Assembly (NCBI RefSeq): GCF_020010925.1
Contig: NZ_JAGJBZ010000001.1
Coordinates: forward strand, 3,082,001-3,146,000
DNA length: 64,000 nucleotides
Reading direction: 5' to 3'
Source: Streptomyces griseiscabiei
GTDB taxonomy: Bacteria; Actinomycetota; Actinomycetes; Streptomycetales; Streptomycetaceae
The notes below the pieces were generated by a model. That model made no database searches, was not told the DNA's origin, and worked only from the letters and a program-made list of their open reading frames with translations. Made by a program: the position numbers and the translations under genes. Every line of letters starts with the position of its first letter. Within the stretch, counting starts at the first letter, position 1. Positions 16,682 to 24,747 of this stretch are shown piece after piece.

Positions 16682-17590
16682 ATGACCGCAGAAGAGCCGT
16701 ACACCGTCGAGCTCGCGAGCGATGTGTACGCGTATGTGCAGCCGGACGGCGGGTGGTGTCTGAACAACGCCGGATGGGTGAGCGACGGCGTCAGCACCCT
16801 GCTCGTGGACACGGCGGCGACCCAGCGGCGCGCCCGCGCGCTGTACCGGGCCCTTGAGGACACGACCGTTCCGGCACCGATGCTGCTGGTCAACACCCAT
16901 CACCACGGGGACCACACGTACGGCAACAAGGAGTTCATGCCGGCCACGATCGTCTCGCACGCGGCCTGCCGCCGTGAGGCGCTGGCCAGCGGACAGCACC
17001 TCCATCTGCTGTGGCCGCAGACCGACTACGGGGACGTCCCCGTCCTGGGCGCCGACATCACGTTCACGGACCGTACGACCCTCCATGTCAACGACATCGA
17101 GGTCGAGGTGATCCACCCGGGCATCTCGCACACCGTGGGCGACTCCTTCGTCTGGGTGCCGCACCGCCGGATCGTCTTCACCGGGGACCTGGTCTTCGAG
17201 GGCGGGACGCCGTTCTTCCTGATGGGCTCGCTGAGCGGTTCGCTCCGGGCGCTGGAGATGCTGCGGGAGCTGGGCGCCGAGACCGTCGTACCCGGGCACG
17301 GGCCGGTCACCGACCCCTCGTCGTTCGACCGGGCCGAGCGGTACATCCGGTTCGTGGCCGAGGTCGCCGAGAAGTCCCACGCGGCCGGTCTCACCCCGCT
17401 GGAGGCGGCGCTCGCGACCGACCTCGGGGAGTTCGCCGAACTGCGCGAGAGCGAGCGGCTGGTGGCGAACCTGCGCCGGGCCTACGCCGAGCTGGACGGG
17501 CACCCGGAGGGCGAGGGCGTGGACCCCTTCGCCGGGTTCATGGACATGGCGACCGTGAACGGCGGGGAGATGATGACCTGCCACGCGTGA
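16682..17590 (+). CDS. MBL-fold metallo-hydrolase
   Basis: 302-residue metallo-beta-lactamase fold protein. The zinc-binding motif NTHHHGDHTYGN lies near 76-87, the next ligands in HPGISHTVGDSFVWVP and FTGDLVF, and the last His in VPGHGPVT. N-terminal GGWCLNNAGWVSDG is typical of the cyclase/SoxH-like MBL group. Substrate unknown. The ATG at 16682 has AAGGGG six bases upstream, better than the ATG at 16667. It sits behind the His-rich metal-binding protein, which may supply or buffer its metal (inference only). Three 20-bp tandem repeats begin in its stop codon. Confidence 0.87.
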   Translation: MTAEEPYTVELASDVYAYVQPDGGWCLNNAGWVSDGVSTLLVDTAATQRRARALYRALEDTTVPAPMLLVNTHHHGDHTYGNKEFMPATIVSHAACRREALASGQHLHLLWPQTDYGDVPVLGADITFTDRTTLHVNDIEVEVIHPGISHTVGDSFVWVPHRRIVFTGDLVFEGGTPFFLMGSLSGSLRALEMLRELGAETVVPGHGPVTDPSSFDRAERYIRFVAEVAEKSHAAGLTPLEAALATDLGEFAELRESERLVANLRRAYAELDGHPEGEGVDPFAGFMDMATVNGGEMMTCHA

Positions 17591-17647
17591 CGGCACGGGC
17601 GCTCGTGTGACGGCACGGGCGCATGCGTGACGGCACGGGCGCTCGTG
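17588..17647 (+). repeat. Three tandem 20-bp repeats starting at a stop codon
   Basis: The unit TGACGGCACGGGCGCTCGTG occurs at 17588, 17608 (three mismatches) and 17628. The first TGA is the MBL stop codon; because 20 is not a multiple of three, successive copies place TGA in all three frames. It precedes a strong hairpin. Confidence 0.85.
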
Positions 17648-17660
17648 TGACTCTCCGCTG

Positions 17661-17690
17661 CGGGATCCGGCCGCTTCCGGCCGGATCCCG
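17661..17690 (+). terminator. Perfect 13-bp hairpin terminator
   Basis: CGGGATCCGGCCG (17661-17673) and CGGCCGGATCCCG (17678-17690) form a perfect stem with a CTTC tetraloop. It closes the MBL unit ahead of the acyl-CoA dehydrogenase operon promoter. Part of the right arm (GGATCCCGTCGA) is repeated immediately downstream. Confidence 0.75.
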
Positions 17691-17743
17691 TCGACCGGAT
17701 CCCGTCGAGACTCCGATCACTTTCACCTCACCCACTGGACGAC

Positions 17744-17761
17744 ATACCGACCGGTCGGCAT
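17744..17761. promoter_or_regulatory. TetR-type operator upstream of the phosphotransferase/acyl-CoA dehydrogenase operon
   Basis: ATACCGACCGGTCGGCAT is a dyad with perfect core CCGACCGGTCGG (17747-17758), 44 bases before the operon's first start codon. Almost the same sequence occurs before the SDR gene (21838), before a molybdopterin oxidoreductase (49159) and before an MHS transporter (38837). Confidence 0.7.
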
Positions 17762-17804
17762 CATGAGTGGGTACGGTCCCGGTAAACCGCGCGTAGGAGC
17801 GATG

Positions 17805-18857
17805 ATGCACCCAGACCACCCGCCAGGTCTCGACCTCGACCGGCTCCGCGCCCTGCTCGACACCGAGCGGCCCGGACTCGTGGGCGGCCCGCTCACCGGC
17901 CGGCTGATCGAGGGCGGACGGTCGAACCTGACGTACGAGGTCACGGACGGCACCGCGAGATGGGTCGTACGGCGGCCGCCGCTCGGCCATGTGCTGGCGA
18001 CCGCGCACGACATGAAGCGCGAGCACCGTGTGATCAGCGCGCTGCACCCGACGGACGTACCGGTGCCGCGACCCGTGCTGCTCTGCGACGACGAGGAGGT
18101 GCTCGGGGCGCCCTTCTACGTCATGGACTTCGTCGAGGGCACCCCCTACCGCACCGCCGAGCAGCTCGCCCCGCTCGGTCCGGAGCGCACCCGGGCCGCC
18201 GTGCTGGGCCTGGTCGACACCCTCGTCGAGCTGCACGCGGTGGACCCGGCCGAGGTGGGCCTCGCCGACTTCGGGCGCCCGGAGGGCTTCCTCGACCGTC
18301 AACTGCGGCGCTGGGGCAAGCAGCTGGACGCCTCCCGCAACCGCGAACTGTCCGGCATCGACGAGCTGCACGCGGCCCTCGGCCGACAGCTCCCCCACTC
18401 CCCCGCCGCGACCGTCGTGCACGGCGACTACCGCCTCGACAACGTCCTGCTGGGCGAGGACGACCGGATCCGGGCCATCCTCGACTGGGAGATGTCCACG
18501 CTCGGCGATCCGCTCACCGACCTGGGGCTGCTGGTGATGTACAGCGTGCCGCTGGCCCTGCCCGACTCGCCCGTCTCCACGACCGCGACGGCCGCCGGGC
18601 ACCCGGATCCGGCCGAGATCGTCGAGCGGTACGCGGCGCGCTCGGGCCGGGACGTCTCGGCGGTGTCCTGGTACACGGCGTTCGCGTGGTTCAAGCTCGC
18701 CGTGATCCTGGAGGGCATCCACTACCGGTACACCCTCGGCCAGACGGTCGGCCGCGGCTTCGACCGCATCGGCGACCTGGTCCCCGTCTTCATCGAACAC
18801 GGCCTGACGACTCTTCGTACCGGCCCCGGCTCCGGCTCCGCCTCCCAGGAGGGCTGA
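17805..18857 (+). CDS. Phosphotransferase family protein (APH/ACAD10-like)
   Basis: 350-residue aminoglycoside-phosphotransferase-fold kinase of the ACAD10/ACAD11 type. The N-lobe has GGRSNLTYEVTDG; the catalytic loop is VVHGDYRLDNVLL with Asp and Asn, and the metal-binding DWE lies in ILDWEMSTLGDPLTDLG. ACAD10/11-linked kinases phosphorylate 4-hydroxy fatty acyl-CoA, and the acyl-CoA dehydrogenase gene lies six bases downstream, so a role in handling hydroxy-acids is a reasoned guess. Start at 17805 is set by GGAG five bases upstream; ATG codons at 17802 and 17763 are alternatives, the last overlapping the operator edge. Confidence 0.88.
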   Translation: MHPDHPPGLDLDRLRALLDTERPGLVGGPLTGRLIEGGRSNLTYEVTDGTARWVVRRPPLGHVLATAHDMKREHRVISALHPTDVPVPRPVLLCDDEEVLGAPFYVMDFVEGTPYRTAEQLAPLGPERTRAAVLGLVDTLVELHAVDPAEVGLADFGRPEGFLDRQLRRWGKQLDASRNRELSGIDELHAALGRQLPHSPAATVVHGDYRLDNVLLGEDDRIRAILDWEMSTLGDPLTDLGLLVMYSVPLALPDSPVSTTATAAGHPDPAEIVERYAARSGRDVSAVSWYTAFAWFKLAVILEGIHYRYTLGQTVGRGFDRIGDLVPVFIEHGLTTLRTGPGSGSASQEG

Positions 18858-18863
18858 TCACCC

Positions 18864-20078
18864 ATGGACTTCGCATTCGACGCCCGTACGGAGGAGCTGC
18901 GCGGCAAGCTCCTCGCCTTCATGGACGCGCACGTCTACCCGGCCGAGGCCGTCGCCGAGGAGCAGCGGGCGGAGCTGGCCTCGCCGTGGGACACGCCCGC
19001 CGTGGTGGAGGAGCTGAAGGCCGAGGCCCGCAGGCAGGGCCTGTGGAACCTCTTCCTGCCCGACTCCGAGTACGGCGCCGGGCTCACCAACCTCCAGTAC
19101 GCGCCGCTCGCCGAGATCACCGGACGGTCCCCGCAGCTGGCGCCGACCGCGCTGAACTGCGCCGCGCCCGACACGGGGAACATGGAGGTGCTGACCCAGT
19201 TCGGCGACGAGGCGCAGAAGAAGCAGTGGCTGCAGCCGCTGCTGGCCGGTGAGATCCGGTCGGCGTTCGCGATGACCGAGCCGGAGGTGGCCTCCTCGGA
19301 CGCCACCAACATCACCACGCTCATCGAGCGGGACGGCGACGACTACGTCATCACCGGGCGCAAGTGGTACATCTCCGGGGCCATGAACCCGGACTGCCAG
19401 ATCTTCATCGTGATGGGCAAGACGGATCCGGGCGGGGCCGACGTCCGCCGCCAGCAGTCCATGATCCTGGTCCCGCGTGACACTCCCGGTGTCACGGTGA
19501 AGCGGGCGATGCGGGTGTTCGGGTACGAGGACCACTACCACGGCGGGCACGCCGAGGTGATCTTCGAGGGTGCGCGGGTGCCGGCGGCGAACCTGATCGG
19601 CGAGGAGGGCGGCGGCTTCGCCATCGCGCAGGCGCGGCTCGGGCCCGGCCGGATCCACCACTGCATGCGGCTCATCGGCATGGCCGAGCGGGCGATCGAG
19701 CTGATGTGCCGACGGGCGGTGACCCGGGAGGCCTTCGGCAAGTCGCTGGCCCAGCAGGGGGTCGTCCACAACTGGATCGCCGACGCGCGGGTGGCCGTCG
19801 AGCAGCTGCGGCTGCTGGTGCTGAAGACGGCCTGGATGATGGACACGGTCGGCAACAAGGGCGCCCACTCCGAGATCCAGGCGATCAAGATCGCGACGCC
19901 TCGGACGGTCGTGGACATCATCGACCGGGCGATCCAGTTGCACGGGGCGGGGGGTGTGAGTCAGGACTTCCCGCTGGCGGAGCTGTATGCGGGGGCGCGG
20001 ACGCTGATGATCGCGGACGGGCCTGATGAGGTGCATCAGCGGTCGTTGGCTCGGCGGGAGTTGAAGCGGTACGTGTGA
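18864..20078 (+). CDS. Acyl-CoA dehydrogenase
   Basis: 404-residue flavoenzyme of the ACAD family, closest in layout to ACAD10/11-like bacterial enzymes. It has the FAD/substrate blocks AFAMTEPEVASSDATNI, YVITGRKWYISGA, RMRVFGYEDHYHGGHAEV-like segment and the C-terminal IQLHGAGGVSQDFPLAELYAGARTL. It oxidises an acyl-CoA to the enoyl-CoA. The gene follows the phosphotransferase by six bases and is in the same operon. A palindromic repeat pair follows it, then a convergent TetR gene that is a candidate regulator. Confidence 0.92.
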   Translation: MDFAFDARTEELRGKLLAFMDAHVYPAEAVAEEQRAELASPWDTPAVVEELKAEARRQGLWNLFLPDSEYGAGLTNLQYAPLAEITGRSPQLAPTALNCAAPDTGNMEVLTQFGDEAQKKQWLQPLLAGEIRSAFAMTEPEVASSDATNITTLIERDGDDYVITGRKWYISGAMNPDCQIFIVMGKTDPGGADVRRQQSMILVPRDTPGVTVKRAMRVFGYEDHYHGGHAEVIFEGARVPAANLIGEEGGGFAIAQARLGPGRIHHCMRLIGMAERAIELMCRRAVTREAFGKSLAQQGVVHNWIADARVAVEQLRLLVLKTAWMMDTVGNKGAHSEIQAIKIATPRTVVDIIDRAIQLHGAGGVSQDFPLAELYAGARTLMIADGPDEVHQRSLARRELKRYV

Positions 20079-20118
20079 GGTTGGGCGCCTATTGATTCGG
20101 GGGCGCGGGATCTTCGGC

Positions 20119-20265
20119 GGGTGCGGGTGCGTCGTGGTTGCTCGCGCAGTTCCCCGCGCCCCTTAAGGGCCTACGGCCCTTTCGGGCCGAAAAGCACGGG
20201 GCGCAGCCCCTGCTTTTCAGGGGCGCGGGGAACTGCGCGAGAAGCCCCACCGGACCCGCACCCGA
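20119..20265. repeat. Dispersed palindromic repeat, copies 2 and 3 head to head
   Basis: A forward copy (GTGCGGGTGCG ... CGCGCAGTTCCCCGCGCCCC, about 20119-20165) and a reverse copy (about 20195-20265) face each other between two convergent genes. Together they could fold into a long cruciform or a bidirectional terminator. Confidence 0.8.
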
Positions 20266-20290
20266 CAACGCACCCCCGTTCGGCGGAGCC

Positions 20291-20893
20291 CTACGGCCGC
20301 AGCGCTCGCAGCAGCAGGTCGGCCAGGTGGTCCGCGACCTCCTGGGGGCTCATGGGGCCGTCGGGGCGGTACCACGTCGACAGGTGGTGGACCGAGCCGA
20401 AGTGGTAGTCGACGACGAGGTCCGCGGGGGTGGCCCTGGAGAAGACGCCCGTCTCCTGCCCCTCCTCCACGAGCGCCCGGAAGCGCTCGTGATACCGGCG
20501 GCGCTCCGCGCGGACCTGCTTGTTCTTCTCGGGGCTCAAGTGGTGCATGGACCGGAAGAAGATCATCGCGTCGTCGAGGTTGTCGATCGTGGTCACGACG
20601 ACATCCGCGGCGGCCCCCCGCAGCCGCTCCTCCACCGGCGCGTCGGCCCCCGCGAACGCGTCCAGCCGCTCCTGCTGGATCCGCAGCACGCGCGCGTACA
20701 CCTCGTGCAGCAGATCGTCCTTGGAACCGAAGTAGTGGTACAGCGCGCCCTTGGTGACACCGGCCGCCTCGACGATCTCCTGCACGGAGGTGCGGTCGTA
20801 GCCCCGCTCGGCGAAGAGCCGGGTGGCGGCGGCCAGCAGCCGCTGCGGGACGGGCGTACCGTCTCCGTCCGTGGTCCTGGGCACTGCCGCCAC
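20291..20893 (-). CDS. TetR/AcrR family regulator
   Basis: 200-residue repressor. The helix-turn-helix is at about 18-60: RLLAAATRLFAERGYDRTSVQEIVEAAGVTKGALYHYF, with the standard KGALYHYF recognition end. The C-terminal ligand domain is of the fatty-acid/acyl-CoA regulator type. It lies between the acyl-CoA dehydrogenase operon and the SDR gene, both of which carry the ATACCGACCGGTCGGTAT-type operator, so it is the most likely owner of that site. GTG codons at 20893 and 20884 are both possible; GGAAGG lies just upstream. The open frame continues much farther upstream but that part is out of phase with the real SDR gene. Confidence 0.85.
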   Translation of the reverse strand: MAAVPRTTDGDGTPVPQRLLAAATRLFAERGYDRTSVQEIVEAAGVTKGALYHYFGSKDDLLHEVYARVLRIQQERLDAFAGADAPVEERLRGAAADVVVTTIDNLDDAMIFFRSMHHLSPEKNKQVRAERRRYHERFRALVEEGQETGVFSRATPADLVVDYHFGSVHHLSTWYRPDGPMSPQEVADHLADLLLRALRP

Positions 20894-20939
20894 CTGCCTT
20901 CCGAGGTTCTGTTGTCGCCTTCTGGTCGCCCGCCGGCCG

Positions 20940-20958
20940 CCGATCGGTTCCCGATCGG
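20940..20958. terminator. Short perfect hairpin after the SDR gene
   Basis: CCGATCGG-TTC-CCGATCGG, an 8-bp self-complementary pair with a three-base loop, lies between the SDR stop and the TetR start on the minus strand. It may terminate the SDR transcript. Confidence 0.4.
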
Positions 20959-21024
20959 GCGGAATCGGGCGCTCCCGCCGGAGGATCATCCCACTCCCCG
21001 GCATTCGTCCGCCGGGCAGGGCGG

Positions 21025-21786
21025 TCAGCCGGCCGACTCCCACTTCTGCTGGATGTGGTTCATGTTCGTCAGCCAGCGGTCCGGGTCGGCGGCCCTGGCC
21101 TGGTAGTACCCGGCCACCTCGGGGTGCGGCAGGATCAGGAAGCGGTCCTTCTCGATGCCCTCGAAGAGCGCGTCGGCCACGTCCTCGGGCTCGATCGCGG
21201 TCGGCGCGAGCACCAGGTCGCCCGCGCTGCCGGAGGCGGTCAGCATGTCGGTGCGCACGCCCTGCGGGCAGATCGCGTGCACCTTGACGCCCCGGTGCCG
21301 GTAGGTGAGGGACAGCCACTCGGCGAAGGCGTACGCCCCGTGCTTGGTGACGCTGTAGGGCGCGGCGCCGATCATCGTCAGCAGCCCGGCCGCCGAGACG
21401 GTCGACACGAAACGCCCGCTGCCGCGCTCCAGCCACGCCGGGAGCAGTGCGTGGGCCGCCCGGACGTGCGCCATCACATTGACGTCCCAGGCGAGCGCCC
21501 ACACCTTCTCGTCGGCCGCCTCGGTCCCGCCGGAGGCCAGCCCGGCGTTCGCGCAGTACACGTCCACGGTGCCACCGAGCGCGTCGCGTGCCGCCGGGAC
21601 GATCGCCGAGGCGTCCCCGGACACCGCGATCCCGCCGATCTCGTCGGCCACGGCCTTCGCCCGGTCGGCGTCGAGGTCGTTCACGACGACCCGGGCGCCC
21701 GCCGCAGCGAACCGCCGCGCCAACGCGGCCCCGATCCCCCCACCGGCCCCGGTCACGACCACACCCGCACCCTGCACGGCTCCCAC
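21025..21786 (-). CDS. Short-chain dehydrogenase/reductase (SDR)
   Basis: 253-residue classical SDR. NAD(P)-binding TGAGGGIGAALARRF near residue 11, NAG motif in CANAGLASGG, catalytic Ser in STVSAAG and Tyr-x3-Lys in YSVTKHG (about 148-152). The substrate is unknown; actinobacterial SDRs beside acyl-CoA dehydrogenases often act on fatty or alicyclic alcohols. The GTG at 21786 has GGAGA six bases upstream. A TetR-type operator lies about 50 bases upstream, and the candidate TetR gene follows downstream on the same strand. Confidence 0.9.
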   Translation of the reverse strand: MGAVQGAGVVVTGAGGGIGAALARRFAAAGARVVVNDLDADRAKAVADEIGGIAVSGDASAIVPAARDALGGTVDVYCANAGLASGGTEAADEKVWALAWDVNVMAHVRAAHALLPAWLERGSGRFVSTVSAAGLLTMIGAAPYSVTKHGAYAFAEWLSLTYRHRGVKVHAICPQGVRTDMLTASGSAGDLVLAPTAIEPEDVADALFEGIEKDRFLILPHPEVAGYYQARAADPDRWLTNMNHIQQKWESAG

Positions 21787-21835
21787 GATCGGTCTCCTCA
21801 CGACGCGACACAACGACAACGACCACCAAGAGGCT

Positions 21836-21856
21836 CAGACTAACCGGTCGGTATGT
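21836..21856. promoter_or_regulatory. TetR-type operator upstream of the SDR gene
   Basis: On the minus strand the site reads ACATACCGACCGGTTAGT, matching 16 of 18 bases of the operator consensus ATACCGACCGGTCGGTAT in its left and central part. It lies about 50 bases before the SDR start. Confidence 0.6.
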
Positions 21857-21875
21857 CCCAGAGAAAGGGTGCCGC

Positions 21876-21932
21876 CACCCCGCCCCAAAGGGGCGCGGGG
21901 AACTGCGCGACCAGCCACACGCGACCCGCAGA
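21876..21932 (-). repeat. Dispersed palindromic repeat, copy 4 (reverse)
   Basis: GGGGCGCGGGGAACTGCGCG with flanking CCAGCCACACGCGACCCGCA matches the reverse form of the repeat family. It lies between the divergent SDR and NamZ-like genes, which is unusual because most copies follow gene ends. Confidence 0.75.
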
Positions 21933-22002
21933 CTACAAACCACCTGCGGAAGCGCTTAGCTTGCACATAGCACCGCTCCCCGCGATGACGGAGGTCACCC
22001 CC

Positions 22003-23256
22003 ATGCACCTCTCCCGCCGCACCTTCCTCGCCGCCTCCACGGCAGCCACCGCCTCGACGGCGGCCACCGCCGGCCTCACCACCGCACCCCCCGCCGAGGC
22101 AGCCCGCCCAGGGCTCCGCACCGGCTTCGAGCGCCTGGCCGGGGACGGCTACAAGCTCCTCGGCGGCCAGAAGGTCGGCATCGTCACCAACCCGACCGGC
22201 GTCACCCGCGACGCCCGGCACATCGTCGACGTGATGCACGCGGACGACCGGGTGGACCTGAGGGCCGTCTTCGGCCCGGAGCACGGCTTTCGCGGCACCG
22301 CCCAGGCCGGCGGCTCGGAGGGCCGGCACGACGACCCGGCGACCGGGCTGCCCGTGTACGACACGTACCAGAAGAGCGGCCGGCCCCTCGCGGACATCTT
22401 CACCGCCTCAGGCGTGGACACCGTCGTCTTCGACATCCAGGACGTGGGCGCCCGCTTCTACACGTACATCTGGACGCTGTACGACTGCATGGAGGCGGCC
22501 CAGCTGGCCGGGAAGGGCTTCGTCGTACTGGACCGGCCCAACCCGGTGACCGGACGCGGCGCCCAGGGGCCGGTCCTGCACAAGGAGTTCGCGACCTTCG
22601 TCGGGCGGCAGCCCGTCGCGCAGGCGCACGGGATGACGGTGGCGGAGCTGGCGCGGCTGTTCAACGGGGAGTTCCTCACCACGCCCGTACCGCTGCGGAC
22701 CGTGCTGATGTCGGGGTGGAGGCGGTCGCGGTTCTACGACTCCTCGGGGCTGCCCTGGGTGCCGCCGAGCCCCAACATGCCGACGCCGGACACCGCGCTC
22801 GTGTACGCGGGGACGTGTCTCTTCGAGGGGACGAACCTGTCGGAGGGGCGGGGCACCACTCGGCCGTTCGAACTGCTGGGAGCGGAGGGTGTCGACCGGC
22901 GGTGGGCGGCGGCGGCGAACGAACTCGGGCTGCCCGGTGTGCGGTTCAGGGAGGCGTACTTCGCGCCGACGTTCTCCAAGTTCCAGGGGAAGACCATCGG
23001 GGGCGTACAGCTCCATGTCCACGACCGGGTGGCGTTCGACCCGGTGCGTACCGGCATCGGGCTGCTGGTGACCGCGAAGCGGGTGTGGAGCGGCTTCGCC
23101 TGGCGTGCCGACCACTGGATCGACAGGCTGACCGGTTCGGCCCGGGTACGGACGATGATCGACGCGGGGGCGGACACGGACGAGGTCGTGGCGGGCTGGC
23201 AGGAGGAACTGGCGGCGTTCCGCAGGGTGCGCGAGGAGTATCTGCTGTACCGGTAG
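22003..23256 (+). CDS. DUF1343 exo-beta-N-acetylmuramidase (NamZ-like), exported
   Basis: 417-residue protein of the DUF1343/NamZ family, which removes N-acetylmuramic acid from the ends of peptidoglycan fragments. The N-terminus HLSRRTFLAASTAATASTAA is a twin-arginine signal followed by an alanine-rich segment and cleavage region APPAEAARP, so it is exported. Family blocks seen: VGIVTNPTGVTRD, FGPEHGFRG, DIQDVGARFYTY, VVLDRPNPV, WVPPSPNMPT, TNLSEGRGTTRPFE. The ATG at 22003 has GGAGG eight bases upstream. It is probably a single-gene unit for cell-wall recycling. Confidence 0.9.
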   Translation: MHLSRRTFLAASTAATASTAATAGLTTAPPAEAARPGLRTGFERLAGDGYKLLGGQKVGIVTNPTGVTRDARHIVDVMHADDRVDLRAVFGPEHGFRGTAQAGGSEGRHDDPATGLPVYDTYQKSGRPLADIFTASGVDTVVFDIQDVGARFYTYIWTLYDCMEAAQLAGKGFVVLDRPNPVTGRGAQGPVLHKEFATFVGRQPVAQAHGMTVAELARLFNGEFLTTPVPLRTVLMSGWRRSRFYDSSGLPWVPPSPNMPTPDTALVYAGTCLFEGTNLSEGRGTTRPFELLGAEGVDRRWAAAANELGLPGVRFREAYFAPTFSKFQGKTIGGVQLHVHDRVAFDPVRTGIGLLVTAKRVWSGFAWRADHWIDRLTGSARVRTMIDAGADTDEVVAGWQEELAAFRRVREEYLLYR

Positions 23257-23373
23257 CCGGTCGTCGGCGGCCCGGGGCCCGGACTGGCCCGTACGTGACG
23301 TATGGCCATCTTTCGCCGTTGGCAGGACCATGCGCCTGAGCGCACCACCAACGGGGGCCGAAGGGGGCTCGTC

Positions 23374-24693
23374 ATGGCGGATCCGGGAATGAGCGTGACT
23401 CCCTACTGGGAACTGACCTTCGACGCGGACGGGGACGTGGACGGCGGTCAGCGGGACCGGCTGCTCGGCGGGGTCGGCAAGCGCGGGGTGGCGGATCTGG
23501 TCGTGTTCGCGCACGGCTGGAACAGCGACCGGTCCGGGGCGACCGGGCTCTACAGCCGCTTCTTCGCCCCGTTCCCGGCGCTGGCACCGCAGGCGAGGCT
23601 GGGGTACGTGGGTGTGCTGTGGCCCTCGATGCGGTTCTCGGACGAGCCGATCCCGGACTTCAAGCCGGTCCCGGCCGTGGCGCCGAGCCGTCTCGCCCTG
23701 GACAAGAACACCCGGCACGGCCTCCTGGAGGTCTTCCCCGGACGAGCCGTCGTCGTCGAGCAGTTGGCCCGGCTGCTGGAGCAACGGCCGGACGACGGAC
23801 CCGCGTTGGAGGAGTTCGGGCGGCTCGTACGGCTGCTGGTGGAGGTGGAGCCGCAGGGGCCGCAGGGCGCGTTCACGGCGGACACCCTGACGGCGGGGGT
23901 GCCGGAGGGTACGCCCGGGATGCTGTGCGGGGACGCGGTGACGGTGTGTACGGACTTCGCGGCGGCGCTGGCGGAGGTGGGGACGACCGAGGTGCCGACC
24001 GGGGCCGCCGTCACCCCTCCCCAGGCCTGGGACGGCGCCCATGAACTCCTGCGGCAGGCCACGTACTTCGCGATGAAGCGGCGGGCGGGGACGGTCGGCG
24101 AGCGGGGACTCGGGCGGCTGCTCGGGCAGCTCGCGGAGCGGGCGCCGAAGGTACGGGTCCACCTCGTGGGACACAGCTTCGGGGCGCGGCTCGTGTCGTT
24201 CGCGCTGCGCGGGCTGCCCGAAGGGGTGCGTACGGTGAAGTCGGTGACGCTCCTTCAGGCCGCCTTCTCCCACTACGCGTTCGCGGCCCGGCTGCCCCAC
24301 GACAGCAGGGCGAGCGGAGTGCTGAACGGCCAGCAGAAGCGGATCGACGGCCCGTTGGTGTGCTGCCACTCCAAGCACGACTCGGCGCTCGGCACGATCT
24401 ACCCGCTGGCCTCCCGGATGGCGGGCGACGCGCGGACGGTGCTGGGGCTGAGCGTGAACAGCCTGCTGGGCGCGAAATGGGGCGCCCTCGGCTACAGCGG
24501 TGTCCAGGCGGTCAGGGGCACCCGGTCGTTCAAGCTGGCCGACGCCCTCAAGGCCCAGCTGCCGACGGCGGGTTGTGTGAACGTCGACGCCTCGGCGGTG
24601 GTGAAGCGGGGCGGCGCGCCCTCCGGCGCCCACAGCGACATCTGCCACCGGGAGCTGGCCCGGGTGGTGCTGGCGGCGGGCCGGATCGTCTGA
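23374..24693 (+). CDS. Alpha/beta hydrolase-fold protein of unknown substrate
   Basis: 439-residue protein. VVFAHGWNSDRSG near 45 gives an oxyanion-loop HGW and VRVHLVGHSFGARLVS near 265 a GxSxG nucleophile elbow; a His near the C-terminus (SGAHSDICHRELARVVL) can complete the triad. No signal peptide is seen, so it is probably cytoplasmic. The length and long insertion between the two motifs resemble a Streptomyces-conserved serine hydrolase group without known activity. Start ATG 23374 follows AAGGGGG by six bases. It is convergent with the acylase gene; 54 bases separate their ends. Confidence 0.8.
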   Translation: MADPGMSVTPYWELTFDADGDVDGGQRDRLLGGVGKRGVADLVVFAHGWNSDRSGATGLYSRFFAPFPALAPQARLGYVGVLWPSMRFSDEPIPDFKPVPAVAPSRLALDKNTRHGLLEVFPGRAVVVEQLARLLEQRPDDGPALEEFGRLVRLLVEVEPQGPQGAFTADTLTAGVPEGTPGMLCGDAVTVCTDFAAALAEVGTTEVPTGAAVTPPQAWDGAHELLRQATYFAMKRRAGTVGERGLGRLLGQLAERAPKVRVHLVGHSFGARLVSFALRGLPEGVRTVKSVTLLQAAFSHYAFAARLPHDSRASGVLNGQQKRIDGPLVCCHSKHDSALGTIYPLASRMAGDARTVLGLSVNSLLGAKWGALGYSGVQAVRGTRSFKLADALKAQLPTAGCVNVDASAVVKRGGAPSGAHSDICHRELARVVLAAGRIV

Positions 24694-24747
24694 TCCCGGC
24701 CCGCCGCCGGCACGTGCGCGCCGGGACCTACCGGCGTCCGTGGGCGC

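Noticed and set aside
20291..21943. Apparent 550-residue fusion of a TetR domain with an upstream extension
   Set aside because: The upstream part is an out-of-frame reading of the SDR gene, which has intact Rossmann and YxxxK motifs in its own frame.
21946..21960. AAGCGCTT palindrome upstream of the NamZ-like gene as LacI operator
   Set aside because: Only the eight-base core is symmetrical; flanks do not match a LacI consensus well enough to call a site.
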